Assembly: GCA_012974435.1 (NCBI GenBank)
Contig: JAAXQF010000156.1
Span: forward strand, 1-32,657
DNA from: Desulfuromonadales bacterium
GTDB taxonomy: Bacteria > Desulfobacterota > Desulfuromonadia > Desulfuromonadales > BM103
Direction of reading: 5' to 3'
DNA length: 32,657 nucleotides
Numbering within the stretch: position 1 is the first letter of the stretch; each line of letters begins with the position of its first letter. Positions 1 through 7,415 of this stretch are shown piece by piece. A program made the position numbers and the translations under genes. The notes under the pieces were generated by a model, which had not been told where the DNA came from, ran no database searches, and saw nothing but the letters and a program-made list of their open reading frames with translations.

Positions 1-216
1 GTTCGGGCCAGAGGGCTGATGGCAGCAATTGTATTAACTGACGACTCGAGAGGCACGTATACATCTCAGGTTCGAAAAGAACTTCTGCTCCGAGGTTATG
101 TAGTGGCCCAGCGGCCTGGTCTCAACGTGCTTAGAATAGATCCCAGCCTGACAATCGAAAGTAAAAGCATTGAAGGGTTTCTGGACTCCTTTGAGTCCGT
201 GCTAACCGTGCAATGA
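1..216 (+). CDS. class-III aminotransferase, C-terminal fragment
   Basis: The reading frame is open from base 1, giving VRARGLMAAIVL before the first ATG at 19, so this is the 3' end of a gene that begins outside the window and not a 65-residue protein. The visible part has the C-terminal pattern of PLP-dependent class-III aminotransferases (acetylornithine/4-aminobutyrate type): an RxRGLM strand, then a helix with RKELLLRGYVV and the end strand LNVLRIDPSLTI, followed by a last helix. The PLP lysine lies upstream and is not visible, so substrate cannot be assigned. It is the only plus-strand gene and converges on etfA, with a shared terminator between them. Confidence 0.75.
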   Translation, partial: VRARGLMAAIVLTDDSRGTYTSQVRKELLLRGYVVAQRPGLNVLRIDPSLTIESKSIEGFLDSFESVLTVQ

Positions 217-243
217 ACCGGATGGAATATACTTCTTCAGTAA

Positions 244-271
244 AAAACCCCGCCCAGAGGACGGGGGTTTT
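244..271. terminator. bidirectional intrinsic terminator between converging genes
   Basis: AAAACCCCG pairs with CGGGGGTTTT across a short loop, with one unpaired G. A-runs and T-runs flank the stem on both strands, so it can end both the plus-strand aminotransferase and the minus-strand etfBA unit. Confidence 0.8.
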
Positions 272-280
272 CACTTCGTA

Positions 281-1198
281 CTAAAGGTTCTTTATTTTCT
301 CGGTCATCGCCGGCACAAACTCTTTGAGATCCGCCACAATCAGAACATCAGCAACTTCTCCGATAGGAGCATCTTTGTCTGTATTGATCGCCACAATGAA
401 TTCCGACTTCTTCATACCAGCCAAATGCTGGATGGCCCCGGAAATACCGCATGCCACATAGAGTTTCGGAGAAACCGTCTGACCGGTAGTCCCGACTTGA
501 CGGCTGTGATCGGCCCATTCAGAATCAACCACCGGACGACTGGCGCCGTACTCTCCGCCCAAAGCCTTGGCAAATGCCTCAATAATCTTCAGATTCTCCG
601 GCTTACCAATGCCACGCCCGGCACTGACGATCACCTCGGCCTTGGACAGATCGACGCCACCGGCTTCTGCTTCCTCATAGCCACAAAATTCTACCTGGGC
701 GGCAGCATCTGTATCTATAGAAACAACGGTCGGATTGCCGCTTGGCTCATCCTCAAGTCCGAAGGCACCACCCTGAAGAGTGAGGACCATTTGCGTGGTC
801 TTCGCCTTGACATCACGCCTCAGCTTGGCATTACAAGCTGGGACAACAGGAACACCGTCAACGATGTCGATAACTTCGGAGATATGGGCGACTTTTAACG
901 CCAGAGATATCCGTGGGGCCAGATCCCAGCCATACGAACTATGGGAAAAGACCACCATGTCGGGCTGTTCTTTGGCAATTGCATCGAGCAGCAACTGTTT
1001 GTGGACAGCAGGATTGAATTCTCCATACTTGCCCACATCGGCCAGATAAAGTGTGCCGTTGTAGGCTGGAAGAACGCTATCGGATCCGACCAGGAACATA
1101 GCGCTATCAGCGCCGAGTTGCTCTGCAAAAGCAACCAACTCATAGCTGTTGTTGAGCAATTCACCATCCCTATATTCTGCAACAAGTAAGGTTTTCAT
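281..1198 (-). CDS. etfA: electron transfer flavoprotein alpha subunit
   Basis: The 305-residue product is the FAD-binding alpha subunit of ETF, which with EtfB takes electrons from acyl-CoA dehydrogenases. The C-terminal half (about residues 185-300) carries the family FAD-binding region: the GRGIG motif, the [20 protein letters not shown] stretch, and [17 protein letters not shown] followed by [12 protein letters not shown]. The N-terminal half is the usual weaker Rossmann-like domain. The ATG is preceded by AGGAG at good spacing. It follows etfB after a 99-bp gap that holds a small inverted-repeat element. With EMO just upstream, the likely job is to carry electrons from glutaryl-CoA dehydrogenase (and perhaps the second dehydrogenase in the window) to menaquinone. 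The family call is firm; the partner dehydrogenases are inferred. Confidence 0.95.
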   Translation of the reverse strand: MKTLLVAEYRDGELLNNSYELVAFAEQLGADSAMFLVGSDSVLPAYNGTLYLADVGKYGEFNPAVHKQLLLDAIAKEQPDMVVFSHSSYGWDLAPRISLALKVAHISEVIDIVDGVPVVPACNAKLRRDVKAKTTQMVLTLQGGAFGLEDEPSGNPTVVSIDTDAAAQVEFCGYEEAEAGGVDLSKAEVIVSAGRGIGKPENLKIIEAFAKALGGEYGASRPVVDSEWADHSRQVGTTGQTVSPKLYVACGISGAIQHLAGMKKSEFIVAINTDKDAPIGEVADVLIVADLKEFVPAMTEKIKNL

Positions 1199-1210
1199 CG
1201 TTATCTCCTA

Positions 1211-1297
1211 GGAGCCTGTCACGTTTGACGGGCCGTAGCGAAAAAGTGGACCGATCAGCCGGTTTTGCAGTAGGTGCTTGTCAATCATGACAGGCCC
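1211..1297. repeat. short inverted-repeat intergenic element (copy C)
   Basis: The left end GGAGCCTGTCAC and the right end CATGACAGGCCCC are imperfect inverted repeats. The element fills the etfB-etfA gap and directly abuts the etfB stop codon. Its left 39 bases match the left part of the element at 20065..20121 at roughly three-quarters of positions, including the shared core CCGTAGCGA. Confidence 0.6.
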
Positions 1298-2071
1298 CTA
1301 TGCCAGCACGGCAGTTTTGTCTTTCAGGATCTTGATCAACTGATCAGTCAGATCACCAACGTCACCCTCGAGGACCAGTCCACCGACCTTCTTCTCCGGG
1401 AAGTACATCTTCGCCGTCTCTTGCTTGCCTTCGACCTTGAGCAGCTCAGAGATCGGAATTGACAGCAGCTCTTTTTTCTTCGACTTCATGATGTTTGGCA
1501 AAGTCGGGTAGCGTGGCGTATTAAGACCGAGTTGGCAAGTCACCAGCGCCGGAGCCTTGGTTTTGACGATCGCTTTGATGCCGCCCTCCAGCTCACGCTT
1601 GGCTGTTATTTGATCGCCGTCAAAAGCGAAATCGACAACCGTCGTTATGCTCGGAAGACCAAGCATTTCAGCAACTAACACGCCCACCTGACCCGAGCCA
1701 CGATCCTGTGATTGCATCCCGGTAAATATCATGTCGAACCCCTTGTCTTTGGAAAATTCGGAAATCACTGAAGCTATTTGATAGGGGTCTTTTTTGAAGA
1801 AGTCATCATCAGCAATATGCGCACCGCGATCACAACCCATCGCCAGTGCTTTCTTCATCATTTCCTTGACACGGTCCGGACCTATACTGAGGACAGTAAG
1901 GTCTGCATCACCAACCTGATCTTTAAGTTGTACGGCCTGCTCGACGGCAAATTCGTCATATTCGTTCATCCGCCAGGCGAGATCGGTCCCCTCGTACCAA
2001 TTATTATCGCTATTCAGCTTGAACCTCGATTCCATGTCTGGAACCTGCTTGATGCATACGAGAATTTTCAT
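1298..2071 (-). CDS. etfB: electron transfer flavoprotein beta subunit
   Basis: The 257-residue product is ETF beta, the AMP- or second-flavin-binding partner of EtfA. It begins MKILVCIKQVPD, the standard start of the family, and shows the conserved NEYDEFAVEQAVQLKD helix, a nucleotide-binding stretch around FTGMQSQDRGSGQVG (about residues 117-132) and the conserved LGLNTPRYPTLPNIMKSKKK recognition-loop region near residue 190. GGAGGAAAACT precedes the ATG. A strong terminator lies between this gene and EMO, so etfBA may also have its own promoter in the AT-rich 2072..2123 stretch, though no convincing promoter boxes are visible there. Whether this ETF bifurcates electrons cannot be settled by eye; the nearby EMO suggests a simple quinone-linked role. 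Confidence 0.95.
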   Translation of the reverse strand: MKILVCIKQVPDMESRFKLNSDNNWYEGTDLAWRMNEYDEFAVEQAVQLKDQVGDADLTVLSIGPDRVKEMMKKALAMGCDRGAHIADDDFFKKDPYQIASVISEFSKDKGFDMIFTGMQSQDRGSGQVGVLVAEMLGLPSITTVVDFAFDGDQITAKRELEGGIKAIVKTKAPALVTCQLGLNTPRYPTLPNIMKSKKKELLSIPISELLKVEGKQETAKMYFPEKKVGGLVLEGDVGDLTDQLIKILKDKTAVLA

Positions 2072-2123
2072 AGTTTTCCTCCACTTGTTTTGTTGTTCGA
2101 TTTAAAAAAACAGGTATTAGTTT

Positions 2124-2150
2124 AAAAAAACGGTGGGGGATAGCTCCCCC
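2124..2150 (-). terminator. intrinsic terminator between EMO and etfBA
   Basis: Read on the minus strand, GGGGGA-GCTA-TCCCCC is followed by ACCG and a run of seven T. It lies 22 bases past the EMO stop codon and upstream of etfB, so it should end or attenuate transcription entering etfBA. Confidence 0.8.
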
Positions 2151-2172
2151 CCCCTACTCTCCTGAAAGACCG

Positions 2173-4155
2173 TTAGTTCAGACGTTCTGCCAGAACTTCG
2201 GCAATATCCTTTGTGTTCAGTTTGTCCTCGACGTCAGCCCCTTTAACACCGTCTTCGAACATAGTCAGACAGAAGGGACAATTGGAAAGCAGAGTTGGTG
2301 CCCCGGTCTCAACCGCCATTTCAACCCGCTTGATGTTGATTCGATCACCCAGTTTCTCTTCAGCCATAATCCGCCCGCCCCCGGCACTGCAGCAGAAAGC
2401 TTCAGCACGGTTCTTGTCCATTTCGGTAATCTGACCGCCAGCCGCTTTGATAAGGGAACGTGGCGCATCATAAATATCGTTATGACGACCCAGATAGCAG
2501 GAATCGTGGTAGGTGCAGTGCAACTCTTCGGCGTTGACTTTCAGTTTGTCGGTTTTTAAGAGATCTTCAAGGAAGACCGTGTAACTTTCTACTTCTATCT
2601 CGAAACCGAGATCTCGATAATCCTTGGCCAGCGTATTGAAACAGTGAGGACAGGTTGTCACCACTTTCTTAACATTATAGCCCTTGATCAGCTCTACATT
2701 CTCGAGAGCCAGGGACTGGTACAGGTATTCGTTGCCCATTTTGCGCATCGGCTCGCCACAACATTTTTCTTCTTTGCCGAGGATACCAACTTTGATGCCG
2801 GCGGCCTGACAGAGCGTTACAAAGCTCTTGGCAATTTTGATATTACGCTTGTCAAAGGAAGCATAACAGCCGACAAAATAGAGAATATCCACATCAGGAT
2901 CTTCCGAGAGCGGCTTGATGCCCATCTCTTCGGCCCAGTCGCCCCTTGAGGCGTAACCCAGGCCGAGGGGATTGCCATTGACTTCGGTCTGTTCCATTGC
3001 TGTCATCACCTCTTCGCCAGGGAACTCTCCCTCCATCAGAACCATGTTACGGCGCATATCGACGATTTTTTTGACATGTTCAATACTCGCCGGGCAGATA
3101 TCCTGGCAGGCCAAACAGGTCGTACAAGACCAGACCGCGTCCTTGTCGCATGCTTCAATCAGGTTGCCCTCCGGGTTTTCAAAAGCCACTTCGCCAATCT
3201 GGTTGACGATCTTCATCGGTGAGAGGGGCTTGTCAGTATTATGCGCTGGACAACGATCCTGACAGCGTTTGCACTGGGTACAGGCATCCGTGTCAAAAAT
3301 ATCTTTCCAGGTCAGATCCGTAATTGCTGAAGCTCCAAAGCTTTCAGCCTCTTCATCTTCCATATCGAGGCTGACCAGTTTTCCGGTCGGGCCCAGATCT
3401 TCAAAGAGATAATTAAGACTGGTGGTAAAAATATGCCGAAATTTAGTAAAGGGAATCAGAACGATGAAAGCCATCACCAGCAGCAGATGGAACCACCAGG
3501 TGAGACTATGTACAGAGCGCAGGCTCTCTTCACCCAGACCAGCCATACCCTTGGCAAAGGCCAAACCGACCGGTGACCAGTAGGACAATGAAGTCCCCAG
3601 TTCGGTAACCGCCATGCGTGCACCTTCAATGACAAAGCCACTGATCAAGATCGCGAACAGCAGACCATGCATAATAGCGTCATCTTTACTGGTCTCAAGC
3701 CCTTCTGGCCGCACAAAATATCGCCGAACAAAAAGTCCGCCGAGCATAAGAACAGCGACCAGACCCGCCATGTCCAGAACCACAGAAAAAAACAGATAGA
3801 AATTCCCTTTGAGGAATTTGACGTCGAACAAGAGATCAGTGAAATCGGCCTGAACAACAATGAGGCAGGTACCGAGGAACAAAAGAAAGAAACCCCAAAA
3901 GAATAAGCCGTGGGCCAGTCCCGGTCCCTTGACCCAAAGAACCTTACTCTGCAGCAATACATTTTTTATCAGGTTGAGAATGCGGACTGGCAGTTGATCA
4001 AGCCGGTCAATCGACTGACCCTGTTTGTAGACCTTGACACGCTTCATGAACGCGCTGACCAGTACGGCAATTGATGCAATGGTCAACAAATACATGGGCA
4101 ACAAGGTACCTACCCCATGGCCTACATTCCAGTAAATTTCTCGGCTAAATTCCAT
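2173..4155 (-). CDS. EMO-type ETF:menaquinone oxidoreductase (membrane cytochrome b / FeS / CCG protein)
   Basis: A 660-residue membrane FeS protein in the family that links EtfAB to menaquinone in fatty-acid- and aromatic-degrading anaerobes. Five hydrophobic segments fill the N-terminal 240 residues (about 14-36, 80-101, 118-143, 160-182, 218-238), a NarI-like cytochrome b domain with histidines in or near the helices. Two [4Fe-4S] motifs follow, CTQCKRCQDRCP (about 292) and CTTCLACQDICP (about 344). Then come two CCG (heterodisulfide-reductase) domains, with FVGCY...CCGEP...CPHC and CYLGRH...CCSAGGGR...CPFC. I chose the ATG at 4155 because GATGAGG sits just upstream; a longer frame starting at a TTG at 4209 has no ribosome site. 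Position next to etfBA and the glutaryl-CoA genes supports the role. The name EMO is by family resemblance. Confidence 0.88.
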   Translation of the reverse strand: MEFSREIYWNVGHGVGTLLPMYLLTIASIAVLVSAFMKRVKVYKQGQSIDRLDQLPVRILNLIKNVLLQSKVLWVKGPGLAHGLFFWGFFLLFLGTCLIVVQADFTDLLFDVKFLKGNFYLFFSVVLDMAGLVAVLMLGGLFVRRYFVRPEGLETSKDDAIMHGLLFAILISGFVIEGARMAVTELGTSLSYWSPVGLAFAKGMAGLGEESLRSVHSLTWWFHLLLVMAFIVLIPFTKFRHIFTTSLNYLFEDLGPTGKLVSLDMEDEEAESFGASAITDLTWKDIFDTDACTQCKRCQDRCPAHNTDKPLSPMKIVNQIGEVAFENPEGNLIEACDKDAVWSCTTCLACQDICPASIEHVKKIVDMRRNMVLMEGEFPGEEVMTAMEQTEVNGNPLGLGYASRGDWAEEMGIKPLSEDPDVDILYFVGCYASFDKRNIKIAKSFVTLCQAAGIKVGILGKEEKCCGEPMRKMGNEYLYQSLALENVELIKGYNVKKVVTTCPHCFNTLAKDYRDLGFEIEVESYTVFLEDLLKTDKLKVNAEELHCTYHDSCYLGRHNDIYDAPRSLIKAAGGQITEMDKNRAEAFCCSAGGGRIMAEEKLGDRINIKRVEMAVETGAPTLLSNCPFCLTMFEDGVKGADVEDKLNTKDIAEVLAERLN

Positions 4156-4256
4156 TTTAAACCTCATCATATCGCTTGCATTATCAGGCCCGGAGAACCA
4201 CTCCAGCAATTAAGCCCACCGTTGGCGTACTCTCTGCGGTGTACGCTTCTGGCTAA

Positions 4257-5033
4257 TTATCGATTATTAAAGGTGGGCTTTCTTTTTTCCAAAAAAGCAC
4301 TCATTCCTTCTTGCTGATCCTGGGTAGCAAAAAGGTTCCCAAAGAGCGAGCTTTCATATTTAAAGCCATCCGTCTTGCCCATGTTCAAGCCATTTACCAG
4401 AGCGTCCTTGGCAGCAGCCACGCCAAGCAATCCGACCTTCGCGATCAATGCCGCAGTTTCTTTGACCTTCGGTAAAAGTTCATCAGCAGGCGTAACTTCG
4501 TTAATCAGCCCCCAGTCCAAGAGTTTTTGTGCCGAGACCATTTTGCCGGTAAACACCATTTCGCTGGCCCGCTTTGGACCAATAGCCCGGGCCAGATTCT
4601 GAGTGCCACCAAAGCCAGGCATAATACCCAAGGTCACTTCAGGCAACCCAAGCTTTGCCTTTTCAGAGGCATAGATAAAATCACAGGCCATCGCCAACTC
4701 CAGACCTCCGCCCAGTGCAAAGCCGTTGACTGCAGCAATAACCGGCTTTTTCATGCGCTCGATAAAGAGGATCACCTGCTGTCCTCTGCGAGCAAATTCT
4801 CTGGCAGCTGGTGGAGTCATCTGGGCCATCTCGGCGATATCGGCCCCGGCTACAAAAGCCTTTTCACCTGCTCCGGTTAAAACCACGACCTTGACCTCGG
4901 CATCCTGCTCAAGCGCCTGAAGTGTGTCGTACAACTCAACCAAAAGTTCTTCGTTCAAGGCGTTCAGAGCTTTCGGACGATTGATAGTCAACAGAGCGAC
5001 GCCATTGGTGGTCTCCACAAAGAGATGGTTCAT
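4257..5033 (-). CDS. enoyl-CoA hydratase (crotonase)
   Basis: A 258-residue crotonase-fold protein that would hydrate crotonyl-CoA to 3-hydroxybutyryl-CoA. It shows the family signature: the oxyanion-hole region AFVAGADIAEM (about residues 61-71), then NGFALGGGLELAMACD. Both catalytic-type glutamates of hydratases seem present, the one in GGGLELA and the one in LGLPEVTLGIMPGFGG. The start at 5033 (MNHLFVE) has GAGG upstream; an ATG 15 bases earlier lies inside that ribosome site and is less likely. It begins 16 bases past the hbd stop, so the two are one operon. With hbd it forms the step between glutaconyl-CoA decarboxylation and acetoacetyl-CoA. Confidence 0.92.
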   Translation of the reverse strand: MNHLFVETTNGVALLTINRPKALNALNEELLVELYDTLQALEQDAEVKVVVLTGAGEKAFVAGADIAEMAQMTPPAAREFARRGQQVILFIERMKKPVIAAVNGFALGGGLELAMACDFIYASEKAKLGLPEVTLGIMPGFGGTQNLARAIGPKRASEMVFTGKMVSAQKLLDWGLINEVTPADELLPKVKETAALIAKVGLLGVAAAKDALVNGLNMGKTDGFKYESSLFGNLFATQDQQEGMSAFLEKRKPTFNNR

Positions 5034-5049
5034 TGTTTTTATCCTCATA

Positions 5050-5898
5050 TTATTCGTAGTTGTAGAACCCTTGGCCGGTCTTTTTACCGAGGCGACCTGC
5101 TTCGACCATTTTGACTAGCAAGGGACAAGGCCGGTACTTGGAATCCTTGAATCCGTCGTAGAGTACTTCCATGATCGCCAGGCAAGTATCGAGACCAATA
5201 TAATCAGCCAGGGTCAACGGACCCATTGGCTGATTGGTGCCGAGTTTCATTCCCTTATCAATATCCTCCGCTGAGGCAACTCCTTCAAAGAGAGCAAAGG
5301 CGGCCTCATTGATCATAGGGATGAGGATACGGTTGACAATAAATCCAGGATAATCAGCGGAAACGGCCATCTCCTTACCGAGAGTTTCCACCAGGGACCC
5401 GATGGCCTCGAAAGTCTTTTCACTCGTAGCCAAGCCGCGGATCACCTCAACCAGCTTCATGACCGGAACCGGGTTCATAAAGTGCAACCCGATAACCTTG
5501 TCAGGACGCTTAGTCACAGCGGCAATACGGGTAATGGGGATGGATGAGGTATTGGAAGCAAGAATCGCTTCCGGCTTAACGATTTTATCAAGCTTTTTGA
5601 AGATATCGAGCTTGAGCGACTCTTTCTCACTAACCGCTTCAATGGCAAGATCACAATCAGCCAAATCTTCCATCGTCATCGTGGTTCTGATCCGTCCGAC
5701 AATTGACGGTATGTCGCCGCTGTCCAGTAGACCTTTTTTTGCCTGACGTTCGAGATTTTTACCAATTCCGGAGAGAGCGTTCTGTAACTGAATATCGGCA
5801 ATATCAAAGAGAACAACATTATACTTCTGTTGAGCCAGAACGTGCGCAATGCCACTACCCATCTGTCCAGCACCCAAAACAGCAACTTTATTGATCAT
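5050..5898 (-). CDS. hbd: 3-hydroxybutyryl-CoA dehydrogenase
   Basis: The 282-residue product matches the usual length of the short 3-hydroxyacyl-CoA dehydrogenases. It opens with an NAD-binding Rossmann motif VAVLGAGQMGSGIAHVLAQ (residues 5-23) and a typical second-strand aspartate in VVLFDIAD. The SNTSSIPITRIA stretch and the catalytic histidine in GLHFMNPVPVMKLVEVI (about 134-150) follow. The C-terminal helical domain includes GFIVNRILIPMINEA and GTNQPMGPLTLADYIGLD. AGGAG precedes the ATG. It oxidises 3-hydroxybutyryl-CoA to acetoacetyl-CoA; the thiolase that would finish the route is not in this window. Confidence 0.94.
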   Translation of the reverse strand: MINKVAVLGAGQMGSGIAHVLAQQKYNVVLFDIADIQLQNALSGIGKNLERQAKKGLLDSGDIPSIVGRIRTTMTMEDLADCDLAIEAVSEKESLKLDIFKKLDKIVKPEAILASNTSSIPITRIAAVTKRPDKVIGLHFMNPVPVMKLVEVIRGLATSEKTFEAIGSLVETLGKEMAVSADYPGFIVNRILIPMINEAAFALFEGVASAEDIDKGMKLGTNQPMGPLTLADYIGLDTCLAIMEVLYDGFKDSKYRPCPLLVKMVEAGRLGKKTGQGFYNYE

Positions 5899-6063
5899 GG
5901 TATTCTCCTAACGATTCTTAAAAATTAGAGCCATAACGTCTTAGTCGCCGAAAGGTTCAGCCGATCAAACGATAGCGGGCCAGACGCAGCGTTACAAAAT
6001 CAATTCCGCAACCGCTCTTTTTTGCCCTTTTACTGAAGGCACGAAAAGAATCTCTGACAAGGT

Positions 6064-6462
6064 TCAGCCCGCATCAGTGAGAGGCCACAACCCCTGATCA
6101 TCAAGAACCTTGCGAAGTACTTTGAGGCCTTGATTCATGGCGGGTACACCGCCATATACAGCAGTCTGGAAGATCACTTCGGCGAGTTCCCTGGGCTTAC
6201 ACCCGACATTGATTGCGGCTTGCAGGTGAAGTTCAAGCTCATCGGTTTTCTCCAGCACGGTCAGGGTGGCAACCGCGACCATCTGGCGCACAGGGTGAGG
6301 GAGCACTTCACGAGCGTACATCTGTCCGGTGATGAACATCGAGAGGTCCCTGGCCATCCCGCGGTCGAACGATTTCCACAGCTCGTAAGGCTTTTCACCA
6401 GAGACATCCTTAAAGTAGAGAGCGGCCGTTTCAGCGGTTTTGCTGAGCACATCGTCAGACAT
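6064..6462 (-). CDS. carboxymuconolactone decarboxylase-like / AhpD-like protein
   Basis: A 132-residue all-helical protein of the CMD family. Visible features are the family helix LPHPVRQMVAVATLTVLEKTDE, then ELELHLQAAINVGCKPRELAEVI with the conserved histidine, and the end QTAVYGGVPAMNQGLKVLRKV. The CxxC pair of AhpD peroxidase partners is absent, so a disulfide-reductase role is unlikely. CMD proteins in aromatic clusters may act as decarboxylases or have no known role. The start has AAGGGA upstream. It lies 30 bases after the methyltransferase gene and shares its operon. Its reaction here is unknown. Confidence 0.85.
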   Translation of the reverse strand: MSDDVLSKTAETAALYFKDVSGEKPYELWKSFDRGMARDLSMFITGQMYAREVLPHPVRQMVAVATLTVLEKTDELELHLQAAINVGCKPRELAEVIFQTAVYGGVPAMNQGLKVLRKVLDDQGLWPLTDAG

Positions 6463-6492
6463 AAGCGAGTCCCTTCTTTGAACGAAGTTTGA

Positions 6493-7326
6493 TTAGGATG
6501 GACGCTGCATGATCGTTTCTATCAGAGCAATGCGTCCCTCATCTAAGTTGCGCACCTGGTTTTGCGCCATCAGTCGAAATTCATCCCCAAGCAACAGATG
6601 GATGCCGAGGCGAGGCAAACCTTTTTGGTTGATTTTCGCGTTCATGTTAGCGAACCAGGCACATCCTTTAGCGGTAGCGTCCTGCCAGCTTAAAACCTCA
6701 AAACCGATCTCTTCAAGCCTGTTTCGCAACTGTTGCGGACTTAGCAGATGACTGTTGTCTGGCTCGCATGCCCAGGGAACGGGAAAATGAACTGATCCAC
6801 CCTCTCCTGCGAGGACATCATAGATCGCCAGCTTGCCCCCAGGTTTCAAAACTCGCCAAAGCTCGGAGTAGAATTTAGTTTTGTCGGCAATGTTCATCGC
6901 CACGTGCTGAGTCCAGAGGAGATCAAAAGTACCGTCTGCAAAGGGCATATCAAGAGCGTTGCCATGCTGGAAGGAAACTTGAGAATCAAGCCCAAGCCGC
7001 TGAGTGAGCATGCTGGCGACCCGGCAATATTCCTCGGAAAGGTCGAGCCCGGTGACCTGGCAACCGTACTCCAGGGCCAGACACCGGGAAGCGCCACCAA
7101 GGCCGCTGCCGACATCCAGAACATGCATCGTCTCATCGAGACCAAGCTGCCGGGCGAACTCAAGCGTGAATTTACGGCCACCTATGTGGAACTGATCAAT
7201 GGGGGCAAGGTCTTCAGCTTTGAGTCGGTCAAAATCTATCCCGGCTTCATTCAGTGCGGTCAGGATGATGCGCTCCAGCCCCTGACGGGTATAGTGGGCT
7301 TCTACACTCTTTACAGTCGAGTTCAT
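6493..7326 (-). CDS. class I SAM-dependent methyltransferase
   Basis: A 277-residue methyltransferase of the Methyltransf_11 type. The SAM-binding glycine loop is VLDVGSGLGGASRCLA (about residues 68-83), the acidic residue of the second strand is in VTGLDLSEEY, and later motifs are HGNALDMPFADGTFDLLW and ELWRVLKPGGKLAIYDV. A preceding FHIGGRKFTLEFA segment is seen in small-molecule N- and C-methyltransferases, but substrate cannot be told. I used the ATG at 7326 with AAGGGG upstream rather than the longer frame to 7362, which would run into the terminator region. It is the first gene after the gcdA terminator and leads the CMD-hbd-crotonase-EMO run, an unusual partner for beta-oxidation genes. 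Confidence 0.85.
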   Translation of the reverse strand: MNSTVKSVEAHYTRQGLERIILTALNEAGIDFDRLKAEDLAPIDQFHIGGRKFTLEFARQLGLDETMHVLDVGSGLGGASRCLALEYGCQVTGLDLSEEYCRVASMLTQRLGLDSQVSFQHGNALDMPFADGTFDLLWTQHVAMNIADKTKFYSELWRVLKPGGKLAIYDVLAGEGGSVHFPVPWACEPDNSHLLSPQQLRNRLEEIGFEVLSWQDATAKGCAWFANMNAKINQKGLPRLGIHLLLGDEFRLMAQNQVRNLDEGRIALIETIMQRPS

Positions 7327-7360
7327 GCAGACATCCCCTTTTAGTGAAACAACAGGGCGC

Positions 7361-7404
7361 AAAAAACAATAGACAGGCCCGGCAGAAAATCGTACGGACC
7401 TGTC
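7361..7404 (-). terminator. intrinsic terminator after gcdA
   Basis: On the minus strand GACAGGTCCG pairs with CGGGCCTGTC (one G-U pair) over a 13-base loop, followed by TATTG and six T. It lies just past the gcdA stop and upstream of the methyltransferase. Its GACAGG/CCTGTC stem base resembles the ends of the repeat elements elsewhere in the window. Confidence 0.75.
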
Positions 7405-7415
7405 ATGTTAAACAC

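Noticed and set aside
4225-4246. GCGTAC/GTACGC stem-loop after the crotonase gene
   Set aside because: Only six base pairs and no T-run on the minus strand; not enough for a terminator call.
5899-6063. Possible regulatory content between CMD-like gene and hbd, including an 11-base repeat AAGGTTCAGCC (5951 and 6059)
   Set aside because: One copy lies at the end of the CMD-like coding sequence, and no symmetric site, promoter or terminator could be supported.
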